From assembly GCA_036971475.1 (NCBI GenBank), contig JBAIZL010000010.1, forward strand, positions 13,151,526 through 13,215,525: a DNA stretch of 64,000 nt, read 5' to 3'. The DNA is from Prosapia bicincta. Lineage: Eukaryota > Arthropoda > Insecta > Hemiptera > Cercopidae. Made by a program: the position numbers and the translations under genes. The notes below the pieces were generated by a model, which worked only from the letters and a program-made list of their open reading frames with translations, was not told where the DNA came from and searched no databases. Positions 13,501-26,900 of the stretch are shown piece after piece (position 1 is the first letter of the stretch; each line of letters begins with the position of its first letter).

Positions 13501-15480
13501 GCGAATCTATGGTCGATTCTGTGTCATTTAAGCTATTTAAATAAAGAAAACCATTTTGTGAAGAAATCGCAAACATCCACGAACTAATGTTCATGCATTT
13601 TTAAGAGCAAATATAAGATACTTATTAAAGCTCCTATATTGCAAACAATAGATAACTTCTGCGATCACCAAGCGAATCTATGGTCGATTCTGTGTCATTT
13701 AAGCTATTTAAATACGAAATGCATTTTGTGAAGAAATCGCAAAAATCCATGAACTATATAATAGTTCATGCATTTTTAAGAGCAAATATAAGATACTTAT
13801 TAAAGCTCTTATATTGCAAACAATAGATAACTTCTGCGATCACCAAGCGAATCTATGGTCGATTCTGTGTCATTTAAGCTATTTAAATACGAAATGCATT
13901 TTGTGAAGAAATCGCAAAAATCCATGAACTATATAATAGTTCATGCATTTTTAAGAGCAAATATAAGATACTTATTAAAGCTCCTATATTGCAAACAATA
14001 GATAACTTCTGCGATCACCAAGCGAATCTATGGTCGATTCTGTGTCATTTAAGCTATTTAAATAAAAAATGCATTTTGTGAAGAAATCGCAAGAATCCAC
14101 GAACTAATGTTCATGCATTTTTAAGAGCAAATATAAGATACTTATTAAAGCTCTTATATTGCAAACAATAGATAACTTCTGCGATCACCAAGCGAATCTA
14201 TGGTCGATTCTGTGTCATTTAAGCTATTTAAATAAAATCATTTTGTGAAGAAATCGCAAAAATCCATGAACTAATGTTCATGCATTTTTAAGAGCAAATA
14301 TAAGATACTTATTAAAGCTCTTATATTGCAAACAATAGATAACTTCTACGATCACCAAGCGAATCTATGGCCGATTCTGTGTCATTTAAGCTATTTAAAT
14401 AAGAAATGCATTTTGTGAAGAAATCGCAAAAATCCACGAACTAATGTTCATGCATTTTTAAGAGAAAATATAATATACTTATTAAAGCTCCTATATTGCA
14501 AACAATAGATAACTTCTGCGATCACCAAGCGAATCTATGTTCGATTCTGTGTCATTTAAGCTATTTAAATAAAGAAAACCATTTTGTGAAGAAATCGCAA
14601 ACATCCACGAACTAATGTTCATGCATTTTTAAGAGCAAATATAAGATACTTATTAAAGCTCCTATATTGCAAACAATAGATAACTTCTGCGATCACCAAG
14701 CGAATCTATGGTCGATTTTGTGTCATTTAAGATATTTAAATAAAAAAATGCATTTTGTGAAGAAATCGCAAAAATCCACGAACTAATGTTCATGCATTTT
14801 TAAGAGCAAATATAAGATACTTATTAAAGCTCTTATATTGCAAACAATAGATAACTTCTGCGATCACCAAGCGAATCTATGGTCGATTCTGTGTCATTTA
14901 AGCTATTTAAATACGAAATGCATTTTGTGAAGAAATCGCAAAAATCCATGAACTATATAATAGTTCATGCATTTTTAAGAGCAAATATAAGATACTTATT
15001 AAAGCTCTTATATTGCAAACAATAGATAACTTCTGCGATCACCAAGCGAATCTATGGTCGATTCTGTGTCATTTAAGCTATTTAAATACGAAATGCATTT
15101 TGTGAAGAAATCGCAAAAATCCATGAACTATATAATAGTTCATGCATTTTTAAGAGCAAATATAAGATACTTATTAAAGCTCCTATATTGCAAACAATAG
15201 ATAACTTCTGCGATCACCAAGCGAATCTATGGTCGATTCTGTGTCATTTAAGCTATTTAAATAAAAAATGCATTTTGTGAAGAAATCGCAAGAATCCACG
15301 AACTAATGTTCATGCATTTTTAAGAGCAAATATAAGATACTTATTAAAGCTCTTATATTGCAAACAATAGATAACTTGTGCGATCACCATGCGAATCTAT
15401 GGTCGATTCTGTGTCATTTAAGCTATTTAAATAAAAAATGCATTTTGTGAAGAAATCGCAAGAATCCACGAACTAATGTT
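9500..15480. repeat. Shorter higher-order repeats (about 2.2-2.4 kb and 1.2 kb) in the distal satellite
   Basis: A rare CTCTTAAATTGC variant recurs at about 9711 and 12096 (offset 2,384 bp). The GAACTATATAATAGTTC variant recurs at 10511 and 12726. A CGCAAGAATCC variant recurs at 14091 and 15290 (offset about 1,199 bp, seven monomers). The distal third of the array is therefore a patchwork of nested block duplications younger than the 5.6-kb block. Boundaries are approximate. Confidence 0.7.
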
Positions 15481-15635
15481 CATGCATTTTTTAGAGCAAA
15501 TATTTGATACTTATTAAAGCTCTTATAATGCAAACAATAGATAACTTCTGCGATCACCATGCGAATCTATGGTCGATTCTGTGTCAGTTAAGCTATGGTC
15601 GATTCAATGTTATTTAGGATATTTAATAATAAATG

Positions 15636-16328
15636 TTCAATAAATTAAACCTATGTATAATAATGTTAGTTTATCTATAAACTACAAGGCTACTTGTAAG
15701 TCCTCTCTTCGATTGATTCTTTGGAAACAAGATACAGTATTAGCTAATGTTGGTTTGGTTGTTCTGAGCGTGGGTCAAGCGCCAGGCCTTTAACAGTTAC
15801 GTTTAGGTGACGTAATGACTCCAAGGGGGTTGGAAGCAATAGTAGAAATTTTATGGCATACCTAATGGTTTATTACTTTGTGATTGTCGAAAACATTTGT
15901 CGCAATAGTATTATATCAACAAACCCTCTAAACACAAACCCATCTATACTTGACCTAATGCCAGAGAACTTTTACCACCTGGTCACCTAAAAACGCATCT
16001 AATTCGAGTGACAGTATAGCAAACTTACCGGAACAAAAAGTCCCTAACTGATGTTACCCCGTGTGGTCGCCCCCCCGCGAAGGCCCACCCCTCAGTACAC
16101 CGAACCAACAATCAACCTTTATTAATTATTATATTATGATTTTTTGACGATTAAACGAACAACCCCCTAGAGTTTAATAAATTGTGGGGGGTCTTTGGCA
16201 GCGAGCAATTGTCGAATATCGGATCGTTTTGTCTTTTTGTTTGATCGAATGGAACTAGAGTCCGTGCTGGGACCGCGGGCTAACGCGCGCACAACACACG
16301 AGTTATACTCAATTACAGGGAACAATTA
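15636..16328. other. Unique spacer, no gene recognised
   Basis: This is non-repetitive DNA between the 172-bp and 113-bp arrays. The first bases are a decayed echo of the satellite (GATTCAATGTTATTTAGG). It contains a C-run followed by CGCGAAGGCCCACCCC near 16070. I see no open frame, splice pair or RNA gene that I can support. Confidence 0.6.
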
Positions 16329-19300
16329 GAAGTGACAGAAGGTTTGCGTCTGGTCCAGCACGCTTTCAGGGCGGCTCATACAATCAGTGATTCCTGAGAA
16401 GGTCTTTCCTCGAATTCTTCTTTGGTTTATACGTGGAGAAGTGACAGCAGGCTTGCGTCTGGTGCAGCACGCTCTCACGGCGGCTTACACAATCAGTGGT
16501 TCCTAGAAGTTATTTTCTTTCCTACCCTTCTTCTTAGGTCTATACATGGAGAAGTAACAGCAGGCTTGCGTCTGGTCCAACACGCTCTCAGGGCGGCTCA
16601 TACAATCAGTGGTTCCTAGAAGTTATTTTCTTTCCTACCCTTCTTCTTAGGTCTATACATGGAGAAGTAACAGCAGGCTTGCGTCTGGTCCAACACGCTC
16701 TCAGGGCGGCTCATACAATCAGTGGTTCCTAGAAGTTATTTTCTTTCCTACCCTTCTTCTTAGGTCTATACATGGAGAAGTAACAGCAGGCTTGCGTCTG
16801 GTCCAACACGCTCTCAGGGCGGCTCATACAATCAGTGGTTCCTAGAAGTTATTTTCTTTCCTACCCTTCTTCTTAGGTCTATACATGGAGAAGTAACAGC
16901 AGGCTTGCGTCTGGTCCAACACGCTCTCAGGGCGGCTCATACAATCAGTGGTTCCTAGAAGTTATTTTCTTTCCGACCCTTCTTCTTAGGTCTATACATG
17001 GAGAAGTAACAGCAGGCTTGCGTCTGGTCCAACACGCTCTCAGGGCGGCTCATACAATCAGTGGTTCCTAGAAGTTATTTTCTTTCCTACCCTTCTTCTT
17101 AGGTCTATACATGGAGAAGTAACAGCAGGCTTGCGTCTGGTCCAACACGCTCTCAGGGCGGCTCATACAATCAGTGGTTCCTAGAAGTTATTTTCTTTCC
17201 TACCCTTCTTCTTAGGTCTATACATGGAGAAGTAACAGCAGGCTTGCGTCTGGTCCAACACGCTCTCAGGGCGGCTTACACAATCAGTGGTTCCTAGAAG
17301 TTATTTTCTTTCCTACCCTTCTTCTTAGGTCTATACATGGAGAAGTAACAGCAGGCTTGCGTCTGGTCCAACACGCTCTCAGGGCGGCTCATACAATCAG
17401 TGGTTCCTAGAAGTTATTTTCTTTCCTACCCTTCTTCTTAGGTCTATACATGGAGAAGTAACAGCAGGCTTGCGTCTGGTCCAACACGCTCTCAGGGCGG
17501 CTCATACAATCAGTGGTTCCTAGAAGTTATTTTCTTTCCTACCCTTCTTCTTAGGTCTATACATGGAGAAGTAACAGCAGGCTTGCGTCTGGTCCAACAC
17601 GCTCTCAGGGCGGCTCATACAATCAGTGGTTCCTAGAAGTTATTTTCTTTCCTACCCTTCTTCTTAGGTCTATACATGGAGAAGTAACAGCAGGCTTGCG
17701 TCTGGTCCAACACGCTCTCAGGGCGGCTCATACAATCAGTGGTTCCTAGAAGTTATTTTCTTTCCTACCCTTCTTCTTAGGTCTATACATGGAGAAGTAA
17801 CAGCAGGCTTGCGTCTGGTCCAACACGCTCTCAGGGCGGCTCATACAATCAGTGGTTCCTAGAAGTTATTTTCTTTCCTACCCTTCTTCTTAGGTCTATA
17901 CATGGAGAAGTAACAGCAGGCTTGCGTCTGGTCCAACACGCTCTCAGGGCGGCTCATACAATCAGTGGTTCCTAGAAGTTATTTTCTTTCCTACCCTTCT
18001 TCTTAGGTCTATACATGGAGAAGTAACAGCAGGCTTGCGTCTGGTCCAACACGCTCTCAGGGCGGCTCATACAATCAGTGATTCCTGAGAAGGTCTTTCC
18101 TCGAATTCTTCTTTGGTTTATACGTGGAGAAGTGACAGCAGGCTTGCGTCTGGTGCAGCACGCTCTCACGGCGGCTTACACAATCAGTGGTTCCTAGAAG
18201 TTATTTTCTTTCCTACCCTTCTTCTTAGGTCTATACATGGAGAAGTAACAGCAGGCTTGCGTCTGGTCCAACACGCTCTCAGGGCGGCTCATACAATCAG
18301 TGGTTCCTAGAAGTTATTTTCTTTCCTACCCTTCTTCTTAGGTCTATACATGGAGAAGTAACAGCAGGCTTGCGTCTGGTCCAACACGCTCTCAGGGCGG
18401 CTCATACAATCAGTGGTTCCTAGAAGTTATTTTCTTTCCTACCCTTCTTCTTAGGTCTATACATGGAGAAGTAACAGCAGGCTTGCGTCTGGTGCAGCAC
18501 GCTCTCACGGCGGCTCATACAATCAGTGGTTCCTGAGAAGTTCTTGTCTTTAATCCCCTTCTTCTTAGGTCTATACATGGAGAAGTAACAGCAGGCTTGC
18601 GTCTGGTCCAACACGCTCTCAGGGCGGCTCATACAATCAGTGGTTCCTAGAAGTTATTTTCTTTCCTACCCTTCTTCTTAGGTCTATACATGGAGAAGTA
18701 ACAGCAGGCTTGCGTCTGGTGCAGCACGCTCTCACGGCGGCTTACACAATCAGTGGTTCCTAGAAGTTATTTTCTTTCCGACCCTTCTTCTTAGGTCTAT
18801 ACATGGAGAAGTAACAGCAGGCTTGCGTCTGGTCCAACACGCTCTCAGGGCGGCTCATACAATCAGTGGTTCCTAGAAGTTATTTTCTTTCCTACCCTTC
18901 TTCTTAGGTCTATACATGGAGAAGTAACAGCAGGCTTGCGTCTGGTGCAGCACGCTCTCACGGCGGCTTACACAATCAGTGGTTCCTAGAAGTTATTTTC
19001 TTTCCTACCCTTCTTCTTAGGTCTATACATGGAGAAGTAACAGCAGGCTTGCGTCTGGTCCAACACGCTCTCAGGGCGGCTCATACAATCAGTGGTTCCT
19101 GAGAAGGTCTTTCCTTTTCTCCCCTTCTTCTTAGGTCTATACGTGGAGAAGTAACAGCAAGCTTGTGTAAGGTCCAACACGCTCTCAGGGCGGCTCATAC
19201 AATTAGTGGTTCCTGAGAAGGTCTTTCCTTTTCTCCCCTTCTTCTTAGGTCTATACATGGAGAAGTAACAGCAGGCTTGCGTCTGGTGCAGCACGCTCTC

Positions 19301-20900
19301 ACGGCGGCTTACACAATCAGTGGTTCCTAGAAGTTATTTTCTTTCCGACCCTTCTTCTTAGGTCTATACATGGAGAAGTAACAGCAGGCTTGCGTCTGGT
19401 CCAACACGCTCTCAGGGCGGCTCATACAATCAGTGGTTCCTAGAAGTTATTTTCTTTCCTACCCTTCTTCTTAGGTCTATACATGGAGAAGTAACAGCAG
19501 GCTTGCGTCTGGTGCAGCACGCTCTCACGGCGGCTTACACAATCAGTGGTTCCTAGAAGTTATTTTCTTTCCTACCCTTCTTCTTAGGTCTATACATGGA
19601 GAAGTAACAGCAGGCTTGCGTCTGGTCCAACACGCTCTCAGGGCGGCTCATACAATCAGTGGTTCCTAGAAGTTATTTTCTTTCCGACCCTTCTTCTTAG
19701 GTCTATACATGGAGAAGTAACAGCAGGCTTGCGTCTGGTCCAACACGCTCTCAGGGCGGCTCATACAATCAGTGGTTCCTAGAAGTTATTTTCTTTCCTA
19801 CCCTTCTTCTTAGGTCTATACATGGAGAAGTAACAGCAGGCTTGCGTCTGGTCCAACACGCTCTCAGGGCGGCTCATACAATCAGTGGTTCCTAGAAGTT
19901 ATTTTCTTTCCTACCCTTCTTCTTAGGTCTATACATGGAGAAGTAACAGCAGGCTTGCGTCTGGTGCAGCACGCTCTCACGGCGGCTTACACAATCAGTG
20001 GTTCCTAGAAGTTATTTTCTTTCCTACCCTTCTTCTTAGGTCTATACATGGAGAAGTAACAGCAGGCTTGCGTCTGGTGCAGCACGCTATCACGGCGGCT
20101 CATACAATCAGTGGTTCCTAGAAGTTATTTTCTTTCCTACCCTTCTTCTTAGGTCTATACATGGAGAAGTAACAGCAGGCTTGCGTCTGGTGCAGCACGC
20201 TCTCACGGCGGCTCATACAATCAGTGGTTCCTAGAAGTTATTTTCTTTCCTACCCTTCTTCTTAGGTCTATACATGGAGAAGTAACAGCAGGCTTGCGTC
20301 TGGTGCAGCACGCTCTCACGGCGGCTTACACAATCAGTGGTTCCTAGAAGTTATTTTCTTTCCTACCCTTCTTCTTAGGTCTATACATGGAGAAGTAACA
20401 GCAGGCTTGCGTCTGGTGCAGCACGCTCTCAGGGCGGCTTACACAATCAGTGGTTCCTAGAAGTTATTTTCTTTCCTACCCTTCTTCTTAGGTCTATACA
20501 TGGAGAAGTAACAGCAGGCTTGCGTCTGGTCCAACACGCTCTCAGGGCGGCTCATACAATCAGTGGTTCCTGAGAAGGTCTTTCCTCGAATTCTTCTTTA
20601 GTTTATACGTGGAGAAGTGACAGCAGGCTTGCGTCTGGTGCAGCACGCTCTCACGGCGGCTTACACAATCAGTGGTTCCTAGAAGTTATTTTCTTTCCTA
20701 CCCTTCTTCTTAGGTCTATACATGGAGAAGTAACAGCAGGCTTGCGTCTGGTCCAACACGCTCTCAGGGCGGCTCATACAATCAGTGGTTCCTGAGAAGG
20801 TCTTTCCTCGAATTCTTCTTTAGTTTATACGTGGAGAAGTGACAGCAGGCTTGCGTCTGGTGCAGCACGCTCTCACGGCGGCTTACACAATCAGTGGTTC
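16329..20900. repeat. 113-bp minisatellite array (frame-breaking subfamily)
   Basis: Head-to-tail units of 113 bp (for example ATGG starts at 16546, 16659 and 16772) contain AACAGCAGGCTTGCGTCTGG, CGGCTCATACAATCAGTGG and CCCTTCTTCTTAGGTC. Most units have CCTAGAAG, one base shorter than the CCTGAGAAG of the right-hand subfamily, so any reading frame is lost at each unit. A variant unit with CCTCGAATTCTTCTTT occurs near 16410 and 18104 (offset 1,691 bp, 15 units) and again near 20588 and 20808. This shows block duplication here too. Confidence 0.97.
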
Positions 20901-23900
20901 CTAGAAGTTATTTTCTTTCCTACCCTTCTTCTTAGGTCTATACATGGAGAAGTAACAGCAGGCTTGCGTCTGGTCCAACACGCTCTCAGGGCGGCTCATA
21001 CAATCAGTGGTTCCTGAGAAGTTCTTGTCTTTCCTCCCCTTCTTCTTAGGTCTATACGTGGAGAAGTGACAGCAGGCTTGCGTCTGGTCCAACACGCTCT
21101 CAGGGCGGCTCATACAATCAGTGGTTCCTGAGAAGTTCTTGTCTTTCCTCCCCTTCTTCTTAGGTGTATACGTGGAGAAGTAACAGCAAGCTTGTGTAAA
21201 GTCCAACACGCTCTCAGGGCGGCTCATACAATTAGTGGTTCCTGAGAAGTTCTTTCCTTTTCTCCCCTTCTTCTTAGGTCTATACGTGGAGAAGTAACAG
21301 CAAGCTTGTGTAAGGTCCAACACGCTCTCAGGGCGGCTCATACAATCAGTGGTTCCTGAGAAGTTCTTTCCTTTTCTCCCCTTCTTCTTAGGTCTATACG
21401 TGGAGAAGTAACAGCAAGCTTGTGTAAGGTCCAACACGCTCTCAGGGCGGCTCATACAATTAGTGGTTCCTGAGAAGTTCTTTTCTTTTCTCCCCTTCTT
21501 CTTAGGTCTATACGTGGAGAAGTAACAGCAGGCTCTTGTATGGTCCAACACGCTCTCAGGGCGGCTCATACAATTAGTGGTTCCTGAGAAGTTCTTTTCT
21601 TTTCTCCCCTTCTTCTTAGGTCTATACATGGAGAAGTAACAGCAGGCTCTTGTATGGTCCAACACGCTCTCAGGGCGGCTCATACAATCAGTGGTTCCTG
21701 AGAAGTTCTTTCCTTTTCTCCCCTTCTTCTTAGGTCTATACGTGGAGAAGTAACAGCAAGCTTGTGTAAGGTCCAACACGCTCTCAGGGCGGCTCATACA
21801 ATTAGTGGTTCCTGAGAAGTTCTTTTCTTTTCTCCCCTTCTTCTTAGGTCTATACGTGGAGAAGTAACAGCAAGCTTGTGTAAGGTCCAACACGCTCTCA
21901 GGGCGGCTCATACAATCAGTGGTTCCTGAGAAGTTCTTGTCTTTCCTCCCCTTCTTCTTAGGTGTATACGTGGAGAAGTAACAGCAGGCTCTTGTATGGT
22001 CCAACACGCTTTCAGGGCGGCTCATACAATCAGTGGTTCCTGAGAAGTTCTTGTTTTTCCTCCCCTTCTTCTTAGGTGTATACGTGGAGAAGTAATAGCA
22101 GGCTCTTGTATGGTCCAACGCGCTCTCAGGGCGGCTCATACAATCAGTGGTTCCTGAGAAGTTCTTGTCTTTCCTCCCCTTCTTCTTAGGTCTATACATG
22201 GAGAAGTAACATCAGGATCTTGTATGGTCCAACGCGCTCTCAGGGCGGCTCATACAATCAGTGGTTCCTGAGAAGTTCTTGTCTTTCCTCCCCTTCTTCT
22301 TAGGTCTATACATGGAGAAGTAACAGCAGGCTCTTGTATGGTCCAACACGCTCTCAGGGCGGCTCATACAATCAGTGGTTCCTGAGAAGTTCTTGTCTTT
22401 CCTCCCCTTCTTCTTAGGTCTATACGTGGAGAAGTAACAGCAGGCTCTTGTATGGTCCAACGCGCTCTCAGGGCGGCTCATACAATCAGTGGTTCCTGAG
22501 AAGTTCTTGTCTTTCCTCCCCTTCTTCTTAGGTCTATACGTGGTGAAGTAACAGCAGGCTTCCGTCTGGTCCAACACGCTCTCAGGGCGGCTCATACAAT
22601 CAATGGTTCCTGAGAAGTTCTTACTTTTCCTCCCCTTCTTCTTAGGTCTATAAGTGGAGAAGTGACAGCAGGCTTCCGTCTGGTCCAACACGCTCTCAGG
22701 GCAGCTCATACAATCAGTGGTTCCTGAGAAGTTCTTGTCTTTCCTCCCCTTCTTCTTAGGTCTATAAGTGGAGAAGTAACAGCAGGCTCTTGTATGGTCC
22801 AACACGCTCTCAGGGCAGCTCATACAATCAGTGGTTCCTGAGAAGTTCTTGTCTTTCCTCCCCTTCTTCTTAGGTCTATACGTGGTGAAGTAACAGCAGG
22901 CTTCCGTCTGGTCCAACACGCTCTCAGGGCGGCTCATACAATCAATGGTTCCTGAGAAGTTCTTACTTTTCCTCCCCTTCTTCTTAGGTCTATACATGGA
23001 GAAGTAACATCAGGATCTTGTATGGTCCAACGCGCTCTCAGGGCGGCTCATACAATCAGTGGTTCCTGAGAAGTTCTTGTCTTTCCTCCCCTTCTTCTTA
23101 GGTCTATACGTGGAGAAGTGATAGCAGGCTTCCTTCTGGTCCAACACGCTCTCAGGACGGCTCATACAATCAATGGTTCCTGAGAAGTTCTTGTCATTCC
23201 TCCCCTTCTTCTTAGGTCTATAAGTGGAGAAGTGACAGAAGGCTTCCGTCTGGTCCAACACGCTCTCAGGGCGGCTCATACAATCAGTGGTTCCTGAGAA
23301 GTTCTTACCTTTCCTCCCCTTCTTCTTAGGTCTATAAGTGGAGAAGTGACAGCAGGCTCTTGTATGGTCCAACACGCTCTCAGGGCGGCTCATACAATCA
23401 GTGGTTCCTGAGAAGTTCTTGTCTTTCCTCCCCTTCTTCTTAGGTCTATACGTGGAGAAGTAACAGCAGGCTTGCGTCTGGTCCAACACGCTCTCAGGGC
23501 AGCTCATACAATCAGTGGTTCCTGAGAAGTTCTTGTCTTTCCCCCCCTTCTTCTTAGGTCTATACGTGGAGAAGTAACAGCAGGCTTGCGTCTGGTCCAA
23601 CACGCTCTCAGGGCGGCTCATACAATCAGTGGTTCCTGAGAAGTTCTTGTCTTTCCTCCCCTTCTTCTTAGGTCTATACGTGGAGAAGTAACAGCAGGCT
23701 TCCGTCTGGTCCAACACGCTCTCAGGGCGGCTCATACAATCAGTGGTTCCTGAGAAGTTCTTGTCTTTCCTCCCCTTCTTCTTAGGTCTATACGTGGAGA
23801 AGTAACAGCAGGCTTCCGTCTGGTCCAACACGCTCTCAGGGCGGCTCATACAATTAGTGGTTCCTGAGAAGTTCTTGTCTTTCCTCCCCTTCTTCTTAGG

Positions 23901-26900
23901 TCTATACGTGGAGAAGTAACAGCAGGCTTCCGTCTGGTCCAACACGCTCTCAGGGCGGCTCATACAATTAGTGGTTCCTGAGAAGTTCTTGTCTTTCCTC
24001 CCCTTCTTCTTAGGTCTATACGTGGAGAAGTAACAGCAGGCTTGCGTCTGGTCCAACACGCTCTCAGGGCGGCTCATAGAATCAATGGTTCCTGAGAAGT
24101 TCTTGTCTTTCCTCCCCTTCTTCTTAGGTCTATACGTGGAGAAGTAACAGCAGGCTCTTGTATGGTCCAACACGCTCTCAGGGCGGCTCATACAATCAGT
24201 GGTTCCTGAGAAGTTCTTGTCTTTCCTCCCTTTCTTCTTAGGTCTATACGTGGAGAAGTAACAGCAGGCTTGCGTCTGGTCCAACACGCTCTCAGGGCGG
24301 CTCATAGAATCAATGGTTCCTGAGAAGTTCTTACCTTTCCTCCCCTTCTTCTTAGGTCTATACATGGAGAAGTAACAGTAGGCTTGCGTCTGGTCCAACA
24401 CGCTCTCAGGGCGGCTCATACAATCAGTGGTTCCTGAGAAGTTCTTACCTTTCCTCCCCTTCTTCTTAGGTCTATACATGGAGAAGTAACAGCAGGCTTG
24501 CGTCTGGTCCAACACGCTCTCAGGGCGGCTCATACAATCTGTGGTTCCTGAGAAGTTCTTGTCTTTCCTCCCCTTCTTCTTAGGTCTATACGTGGAGAAG
24601 TAACAGCAGGCTTGCGTCTGGTCCAACACGCTCTCAGGGCGGCTCATACAATCAGTGGTTCCTGAGAAGTTCTTACCTTTCCTCCCCTTCTTCTTAGGTC
24701 TATACGTGGAGAAGTAACAGCAGGCTTGCGTCTGGTCCAACACGCTCTCAGGGTGGCTCATACAATCAATGGTTCCTGAGAAGTTCTTGTCTTTCCTCCT
24801 CTTCTTCTTAGGTCTATACGTGGAGAAGTAACAGCAGGCTTGCGTCTGGTCCAACACGCTCTCAGGGCAGCTCATACAATCAGTGGTTCCTGAGAAGTTC
24901 TTACCTTTCCTCCCCTTCTTCTTAGGTCTATACGTGGAGAAGTAACAGCAGGCTCTTGTATGGTCCAACACGCTCTCAGGGCGGCTCATACAATCAGTGG
25001 TTCCTGAGAAGTTCTTGTCTTTCCTCCCCTTCTTCTTAGGTCTATACGTGGAGAAGTAACAGCAGGCTCTTGTATGGTCCAACACGCTCTCAGGGCGGCT
25101 CATAGAATCAATGGTTCCTGAGAAGTTCTCACCTTTCCTCCCCTTCTTCTTAGGTCTATACGTGGAGAAGTAACAGCAGGCTCTTGTATGGTCCAACGCG
25201 CTCTCAGGGCGGCTCATACAATCAGTGGTTCCTGAGAAGTTCTTGTCTTTCCTCCCCTTCTTCTTAGGTCTATACGTGGAGAAGTAACAGCAGGCTCTTG
25301 TATGGTCCAACACGCTCTCAGGGCGGCTCATACAATCAGTGGTTCCTGAGAAGTTCAAGTCTTTCCTCCCCTTCTTCTTAGGTCTATGCGTGGAGAAGTA
25401 ACAGCAGGCTCTTGTATGGTCCAACACGCTCTCAGGGCGGCTCATACAATCAGTGGTTCCTGAGAAGTTCTTACCTTTCCTCCCCTTCTTCTTAGATCTA
25501 TAAGTGGAGAAGTAACAGCAATCTTACGTCTGGTCCAACACGCTCTCAGGGCGGCTCATACAATCAATGGTTCCTGAGAAGTTCTTGTCTTTTCTCCCCT
25601 TCTTCTTAGGTCTATACGTGGAGAAGTAACAGCAGGCTTGCGTCTGGTCCAACACGCTCTCAGGGCGGCTCATACAATCAGTGGTTCCTGAGAAGTTCTT
25701 GTCTTTCCTCCCCTTCTTCTTAGGTCTATAAGTGGAGAAGTAACAGCAGGCTCTTCTATGGTCCAACACGCTCTCAGGGCGGCTCATACAATCAGTGGTT
25801 CCTGAGAAGTTCTTGTCTTTCCTCCCCTTCTTCTTAGGTCTATACGTGGAGAAGTAACAGCAGGCTCTTGTATGGTCCAACACGCTCTCAGGGCGGCTCA
25901 TACAATCAGTGGTTCCTGAGAAGTTCTTGTCTTTCCTCCCCTTCTTCTTAGGTCTATACGTGGAGAAGTAACAGCAGGCTCTTGTATGGTCCAACACGCT
26001 CTCAGGGCGGCTCATACAATCAGTGGTTCCTGAGAAGTTCTTACCTTTCCTCCCCTTCTTCTTAGGTCTATACGTGGAGAAGTAACAGCAGGCTCTTGTA
26101 TGGTCCAACACGCTCTCAGGGCGGCTCATACAATCAGTGGTTCCTGAGAAGTTCTTGTCTTTCCTCCCCTTCTTCTTAGGTCTATGCGTGGAGAAGTAAC
26201 AGCAGGCTCTTGTATGGTCCAACACGCTCTCAGGGCGGCTCATACAATCAGTGGTTCCTGAGAAGTTCTTACCTTTCCTCCCCTTCTTCTTAGATCTATA
26301 AGTGGAGAAGTAACAGCAGACTTGCGTCTGGTCCAACACGCTCTCAGGGCGGCTCATACAATCAGTGGTTCCTGAGAAGTTCTTACCTTTCCTCCCCTTC
26401 TTCTTAGGCCTATACGTGGAGAAGTAACAGCAGGCTCTTGTATGGTCCAACGCGCTCTCAGGGCGGCTCATACAATCAGTGGTTCCTGAGAAGTTCTTAC
26501 CTTTCCTCCCCTTCTTCTTAGATCTATAAGTGGAGAAGTAACAGCAGGCTCTTGTATGGTCCAACACGCTCTCAGGGCGGCTCATACAATCAATGGTTCC
26601 TGAGAAGTTCTTACCTTTCCTCCCCTTCTTCTTAGGTCTATACATGGAGAAGTAACAGCAGGCTCTTGTATGGTCCAACACGCTCTCAGGGCGGCTCATA
26701 CAATCAGTGGTTCCTGAGAAGTTCTTACCTTTCCTCCCCTTCTTCTTAGGTCTATACGTGGAGAAGTAACAGCAGGCTTGCGTCTGGTCCAACACGCTCT
26801 CAGGGCGGCTCATACAATCAATGGTTCCTGAGAAGTTCTTACCTTTCCTCCCCTTCTTCTTAGGTCTATACGTGGAGAAGTAACAGCAGGCTCTTGTATG

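Larger units (their letters stand above)
1..15635. repeat. 172-bp satellite array, about 91 monomers, with higher-order structure
   Basis: Tandem monomers of about 172 bp run from the left edge of the window, for example with starts at 1, 173 and 345. Each carries the recognisable blocks GCGATCACCAAGCGAATC, TTTGTGAAGAAATCGCAAA and GAACTAATGTTCATGCATTT. Monomers fall into classes by a variable stretch after CTATTTAAAT (AAAGAAAATCATT, ACGAAATGCATT, AAAATCATT or AAAAAAATGCATT) and by GGTCGATT, GGCCGATT or GTTCGATT. The last clear monomer degrades near 15590-15635. The length is near that of many nucleosome-phased animal satellites, so a heterochromatic or pericentromeric role is possible, but that is inference. 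No open reading frame of note is present. Confidence 0.98.

Noticed and set aside
1..15635. A CRISPR array
   Set aside because: Regular repeats are present, but there are no unique spacers between short repeats; whole 172-bp monomers are similar throughout, and the genome is clearly eukaryotic.
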